Origin: Blastococcus sp. Marseille-P5729 | Lineage (GTDB): Bacteria; Actinomycetota; Actinomycetes; Mycobacteriales; Antricoccaceae | Reading direction: 5' to 3' | Assembly: GCF_900292035.1 (NCBI RefSeq) | Contig: NZ_OMPO01000001.1 | Coordinates: 627,192-691,191 of the forward strand | Length of the DNA: 64,000 nt | Shown here: one piece after another, positions 60,980 to 64,000 of the stretch | How positions within the stretch are numbered: the first letter of the stretch is position 1 | Layout: every line of letters starts with the position of its first letter | The notes under the pieces: generated by a model | Database searches by the model: none | The model's input: the letters and a program-made list of their open reading frames with translations, nothing else | Told to the model about the DNA's origin: nothing | Translations under genes and position numbers: made by a program

Positions 60980-62587
60980 ATGGATCTCAGGCAGGACGGC
61001 GAAGTAGCGGTCACGCTCGCGGACGATGTGCGTCCGATCGAGTCGCTGCGCGCTGCCCTGGAGTGTCTGGGATCGCTGGCCGGCGCGGACGCCGATGGGC
61101 GACTTGCTCAGGTGAGTGATGCCGGGTTGATCGACCTGCTACAGGCCTACCGGCAACTGCGGGCGGTGCTCGCTGCCGGTGAGGCACGCGTCCAGGTCGC
61201 GTTCGATGCTTCCCAGCGTGCCGCGGCCGAGCAGCGCGGGGTGCCGAGGGCCGAGCGCGGGAGGGGGATCGCTGATCAGATCGCGCTGGCGCGTGGGGTG
61301 AGTGCGCACCGCGCCGCGAACGACCTGGCTCTTGCCAAGGGTCTGGTGGGCGAGCTGCCCCAGACCATGGGCCGGTTAGCGTGCGGCGCGGTCAGTGAGG
61401 GTGTGGCGCTGGCGGTGGCGAAGGAAACGGTGTGCCTGATGCCGCAGGACCGCGCGATCGTCGACGAACGCCTCGCGCCCAGGCTGGCCGCGGGCACGAG
61501 TGCTCGCCGCGCCGCGGCAATCGCTCGCGCTGAGGCCGCCCGAGTGGATGCCGCGTCGGTAACGCGGCGGATCGCGATGGCGCACAAGGACCGCACCGTG
61601 ACCACCCGCCCGGCACCGGATGCGATGCTGTACCTGACCGGCTTGTTGCCGGTGAAGGAGGGCGTGGCGGCCTACGCCTCCCTCGCGAAGCACGCGGACG
61701 CGCAGAAAGCGGCCGGCGACCCCCGCTCACGCGGGCAGATCATGGCCGACGAGTTATTCGCCCGCCTCACCGGGATCAGTGATGCCGACCTGGTCCCGGT
61801 CGAGATCCAGCTGGTGATGCCCGCCGAAGCCCTTCTCGAGCCTGACCCCAGCACCCAGCCCACCGCGGACATCGAGCCCGCGGTGCCGGGTGAGTACGTC
61901 GCGCCGTACGGCGCGGCGATGAGTCCGGCGCCCTGGCCGTTCGGCACCCGGACACCACCCCGCAGCCCCGAACCGACAGAACCGGCGGAGCCGGTGGGTA
62001 GGTGCGGGGAGCTGCCGGGACGAATCGGGGAGCACGTCATCCCCGCGCCCCTGGCCCGCCAGATCGCGCTGATCACCGACGAGAAGGCCAGGCGGTGGAT
62101 CCGCCGCGTGTTCACCGACCCGGTCTCCGGTCAGGTCCGCCAGGTCGACGAACGCCGCCGCTCCTTCACCGGAGCACTGCGGCACGCCATCCAGGTCCGC
62201 GACCAGGCCTGCCGCGTCTGCGGCGCCCCGATCCGCGACATCGACCACATCAATCCCCATGCCGCCGGTGGCGCCACGAGCTGGCTCAACGGGCAGGGGC
62301 TATGCCGGCGCTGCAACCAGACCAAGACCCTGCCCGGATGGAGAACCGGCGCCTTCGAGGTCGACGGAGCACACGTCACCGTCATCCGGACCCCGACCGG
62401 GCACCGCTACACCAGCCACCCACCCCCACCGCTCCTCATCACACCCGACCGGCCGAGAGCCGAGACAGTCGCCACGAGCGGTGAACGTGCCCGAGGGTCC
62501 GCACCGCCCGGCATCGAACAGCGACTCGCGAAAGCCATCGACGCCATTCGGCCGCCCGGGCCTGACCAGAGCCGCCTAAGCAGCTGA
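60980..62587 (+). CDS. DUF222 / HNH endonuclease (13E12-type)
   Basis: 535 aa. The N-terminal DUF222 domain contains ALECLGSLAGADADGRLAQV, LAAGEARVQVAFDASQRAAA and GVSAHRAANDLALAKGLVGE. A variable Pro-rich middle follows (~320-370). The C-terminal HNH domain has CRVCGAPIRDIDHINPHAAG, GGATSWLNGQGLCRRCNQTK: zinc Cys-x2-Cys pairs and the catalytic His. The start is taken at the ATG 60980 because the domain begins there. These genes occur in many copies per actinobacterial genome and resemble mycobacterial REP13E12 proteins. Mobility or DNA-repair roles are unproven. Confidence 0.93.
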   Translation: MDLRQDGEVAVTLADDVRPIESLRAALECLGSLAGADADGRLAQVSDAGLIDLLQAYRQLRAVLAAGEARVQVAFDASQRAAAEQRGVPRAERGRGIADQIALARGVSAHRAANDLALAKGLVGELPQTMGRLACGAVSEGVALAVAKETVCLMPQDRAIVDERLAPRLAAGTSARRAAAIARAEAARVDAASVTRRIAMAHKDRTVTTRPAPDAMLYLTGLLPVKEGVAAYASLAKHADAQKAAGDPRSRGQIMADELFARLTGISDADLVPVEIQLVMPAEALLEPDPSTQPTADIEPAVPGEYVAPYGAAMSPAPWPFGTRTPPRSPEPTEPAEPVGRCGELPGRIGEHVIPAPLARQIALITDEKARRWIRRVFTDPVSGQVRQVDERRRSFTGALRHAIQVRDQACRVCGAPIRDIDHINPHAAGGATSWLNGQGLCRRCNQTKTLPGWRTGAFEVDGAHVTVIRTPTGHRYTSHPPPPLLITPDRPRAETVATSGERARGSAPPGIEQRLAKAIDAIRPPGPDQSRLSS

Positions 62588-62737
62588 CGCGATGCTGTTC
62601 TCGGTGCCGGCAACCTTGTGGCCCCGGGGCATCTCCACTGCGACGTCAGAGCCCCCGGTATATGGCGCCCCCGGGTGCGGAGAATGCTGAAGCCCACGCC
62701 AACAATTACGCTCCCACGTGGGGTTTTGGTGGCTTTA

Positions 62738-62790
62738 AGAACCCGCAAGCGATTCGAGATGCTAGACACCTCGAAGCGCTCGCGGGTTCT
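62738..62790. terminator. Bidirectional terminator
   Basis: AGAACCCGC (62738-62746) pairs with GCGGGTTCT (62782-62790), with inner TTCGAG/CTCGAA pairing. It lies between convergent genes ending at 62587 and 62806. The space 62588-62737 holds no gene. Confidence 0.75.
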
Positions 62791-62805
62791 CTCAGTCTTG
62801 CATGC

Positions 62806-63594
62806 CTAAGCGGAACAACCATCTGTCGGCTCGCCGTCGTCCGCGAGTTGCTCGCCGAAATCTTCCCTCGCGAGCGCGCCGCACGCCGCCAGCGCCAGGT
62901 AGATGGCAATGCCAGCGACAACTGGCGCCCACGGCGCCGCCGGTGCCGCGAGAAGCCCGAGCCCGCTCGCCGCCGCCAGCCTTTGGTCCGTGTTGTAGTT
63001 GGCCACTCGTCGCGCGTCATCCGCGACGATGCCGGCAGCGCCGAAGAGAGCAGCGACGTAACGAAAAACGATCCCGTATGCGACGAGGACATTCGCCCAA
63101 GCCTCGTCCTTTTCTACGTCTCGATCAATGTTACTGACCCAGCCATCGTCGGAGACCTCTATGCCCTCGCCACCGATGTCCCTGTGGATCTGCTGCCGAA
63201 GGGATTCGAAGGCTACCTCAGCGTTGGAAATGACCTCGGTCAAAGAGGGGTGGGTAGCCACGCTCGACAAGATGTCGCGCGCGATCGGGACTGCGGCGCC
63301 GGCCATGTTCGCGTACACAGCCTTGAGCGCGGCTTCGGGGACGACCGAATTGGCAAGCTTCGACACGTCGACCTGCCATTGACGGGCGTTAACAACGAGG
63401 GACTGCTGGAGCGCAACACTGGCGGCTTCGGCAGCCTGGTTAGCAGCCTTCGCACTCAACCGCAGGAGGTCCGGCGGGATGGACGCCTTACTGACGGCAT
63501 CGAGCACAGCGCGGTTGAGGCTCGGGGCCGCGCTCAACGCCGCCGCGTTGAGCGCCTCGCGCGTCGCGTCCGGAATGAGGTCAAAAGGGTCCAT
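62806..63594 (-). CDS. Hypothetical protein with C-terminal membrane helices
   Basis: 262 aa from the ATG at 63594, with AGGAGG 8 nt upstream. The N-terminal 170 residues are amphipathic helices (AAALSAAPSLNRAVLDAVSK; AKAANQAAEAASVALQQSLV). Two hydrophobic stretches follow (VLVAYGIVFRYVAALFGAAG and ASGLGLLAAPAAPWAPVVAG onward). The C-terminus is short and acidic. I do not recognise a family. Sitting alone between a DUF222 gene and tRNA-Asn, it may be accessory. Confidence 0.6.
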   Translation of the reverse strand: MDPFDLIPDATREALNAAALSAAPSLNRAVLDAVSKASIPPDLLRLSAKAANQAAEAASVALQQSLVVNARQWQVDVSKLANSVVPEAALKAVYANMAGAAVPIARDILSSVATHPSLTEVISNAEVAFESLRQQIHRDIGGEGIEVSDDGWVSNIDRDVEKDEAWANVLVAYGIVFRYVAALFGAAGIVADDARRVANYNTDQRLAAASGLGLLAAPAAPWAPVVAGIAIYLALAACGALAREDFGEQLADDGEPTDGCSA

Positions 63595-63718
63595 TCGTCG
63601 CCTCCTGCACGAGACACTACTCACCCAGTGCTTCGCTGCGCTTCGAGACTCGACCAACGCCGAGAGATCCCCGGGGATGACGGCCTCTTGACGCCTTCTC
63701 GACCTGGAGAACGACGAA

Positions 63719-63752
63719 GCCCAGGCGAGCCGATAGAGGCTCTGACCTGGGC
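63719..63752 (-). terminator. Terminator of tRNA-Asn
   Basis: GCCCAGG (63719-63725) pairs with CCTGGGC (63746-63752), with inner GAGCC/GGCTC. It lies 10 nt beyond the tRNA 3' end. Confidence 0.7.
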
Positions 63753-63761
63753 TTTTGGCGG

Positions 63762-63834
63762 CTCCCCTACTTGGACTCGAACCAAGAACCCTTCGATTAA
63801 CAGTCGAATGCTCTGCCAATTGAGCTATAGGGGA
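63762..63834 (-). tRNA. asnT: tRNA-Asn (anticodon GTT)
   Basis: 73 nt without encoded CCA. Acceptor TCCCCTA/TAGGGGA, D arm AGCTCAATTGGCAGAGC, anticodon stem TTCGA/TCGAA with loop CTGTTAA (GTT), T arm CTTGG-TTCGAGT-CCAAG. The gene symbol is nominal. Confidence 0.96.
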
Positions 63835-63874
63835 CCGTATCGGGAACCGACCGACAAACAATACCTCAGACGAC

Positions 63875-63880
63875 TAGGGT
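63875..63880 (+). promoter_or_regulatory. -10 element of the last gene
   Basis: TAGGGT, about 57 nt before the ATG at 63937, with GAGAAGG near the start codon. Confidence 0.45.
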
Positions 63881-63936
63881 GGAGAACAGCAACCCCGCCA
63901 GAGATGACCAGCATCACGAGAGAAGGTCGAAAATCA

Positions 63937-64000
63937 TGCGCAAGCTGTTCCTGCTCGCCGCCGTTGCCGCGGGCTACGTACTTGGAGCAAAAGCCGGTCG
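63937..64000 (+). CDS. Start of a small membrane-associated protein (partial)
   Basis: Only the first 21 codons are in the window: MRKLFLLAAVAAGYVLGAKAGR, a hydrophobic helix followed by a basic turn. This resembles the N-terminus of YtxH-like actinobacterial proteins, often annotated as conserved hypothetical. GAGAAGG lies 9 nt upstream. Confidence 0.6.

Overview
High-GC actinobacterial chromosome. The cluster glnA / glnE / glnA2, the RNase H-phosphatase / zinc-ribbon / Nif3 trio, aceE followed by fabD-fabH-acpP-fabF-accD, an inositol-1-phosphate synthase, DUF3145 and a DUF222-HNH gene are all actinobacterial hallmarks. The gene order resembles the mycobacterial glnA1-to-accD6 segment. However, fabH lies inside the fatty-acid operon and no kasA/kasB pair is present, so this looks like a non-mycobacterial actinomycete. 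The genus cannot be read from the sequence.

Layout. 1-1.7 kb: the end of glnA1, then a deletion scar joining a truncated Fis-type regulator to the tail of a Baeyer-Villiger monooxygenase. 1.9-5.5 kb: a solute-binding lipoprotein and an animal-like double-domain phosphofructokinase. 5.5-10.5 kb: a decayed island with two type II toxin-antitoxin pairs, an IS3 remnant and a broken RHS locus around an unrecognised 339-aa ORF. 10.5-23.3 kb: lpd, two membrane proteins, a sirtuin, the nitrogen block glnA2 / amidotransferase / glnE, an L,D-transpeptidase, a BtuF-like protein, an RNase II-like exonuclease, a SPOR-like protein and the RNase P RNA. 23.4-28.6 kb: acyl-CoA synthetase diverging from cyclase / acyl-CoA ligase / TauE around a 22-bp palindrome. 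28.6-31.7 kb: the conserved RNase H / zinc ribbon / Nif3 operon. 31.8-35.2 kb: a second accessory patch (DUF4236, DUF3800, small unknown ORFs) ending at tRNA-Val. It is followed by a 45-bp minisatellite.

36-47.7 kb: lipoprotein, aceE, a PAP2 phosphatase, the fatty-acid operon, DUF3145, an acidic GNAT-like protein and ino1. 47.7-50 kb: TetR diverging from a 14-TM exporter around a nested palindrome. 50-55 kb: mutA-mutB-meaB (methylmalonyl-CoA mutase and its GTPase chaperone). 55-58.6 kb: the circularly permuted ATP-grasp / alpha-E / transglutaminase operon. 58.7-64 kb: TetR, a Nudix-NYN fusion, tRNA(CAU), a DUF222-HNH gene, an unknown membrane protein, tRNA-Asn and the start of one more gene.

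How it fits together: central carbon (PFK, pyruvate dehydrogenase E1 and E3), fatty-acid initiation and elongation, propionyl/methylmalonyl metabolism and glutamine synthetase control form the core, interrupted by two small accessory regions. At least six genes appear leaderless, with TAnnnT followed by 6-7 nt and the start codon. The points most worth follow-up are the eukaryote-like PFK, the BVMO/regulator scar, the RHS locus with its unknown partner, the ATP-grasp operon, and a dispersed palindromic repeat that seems to have been amplified beside tRNA-Val.
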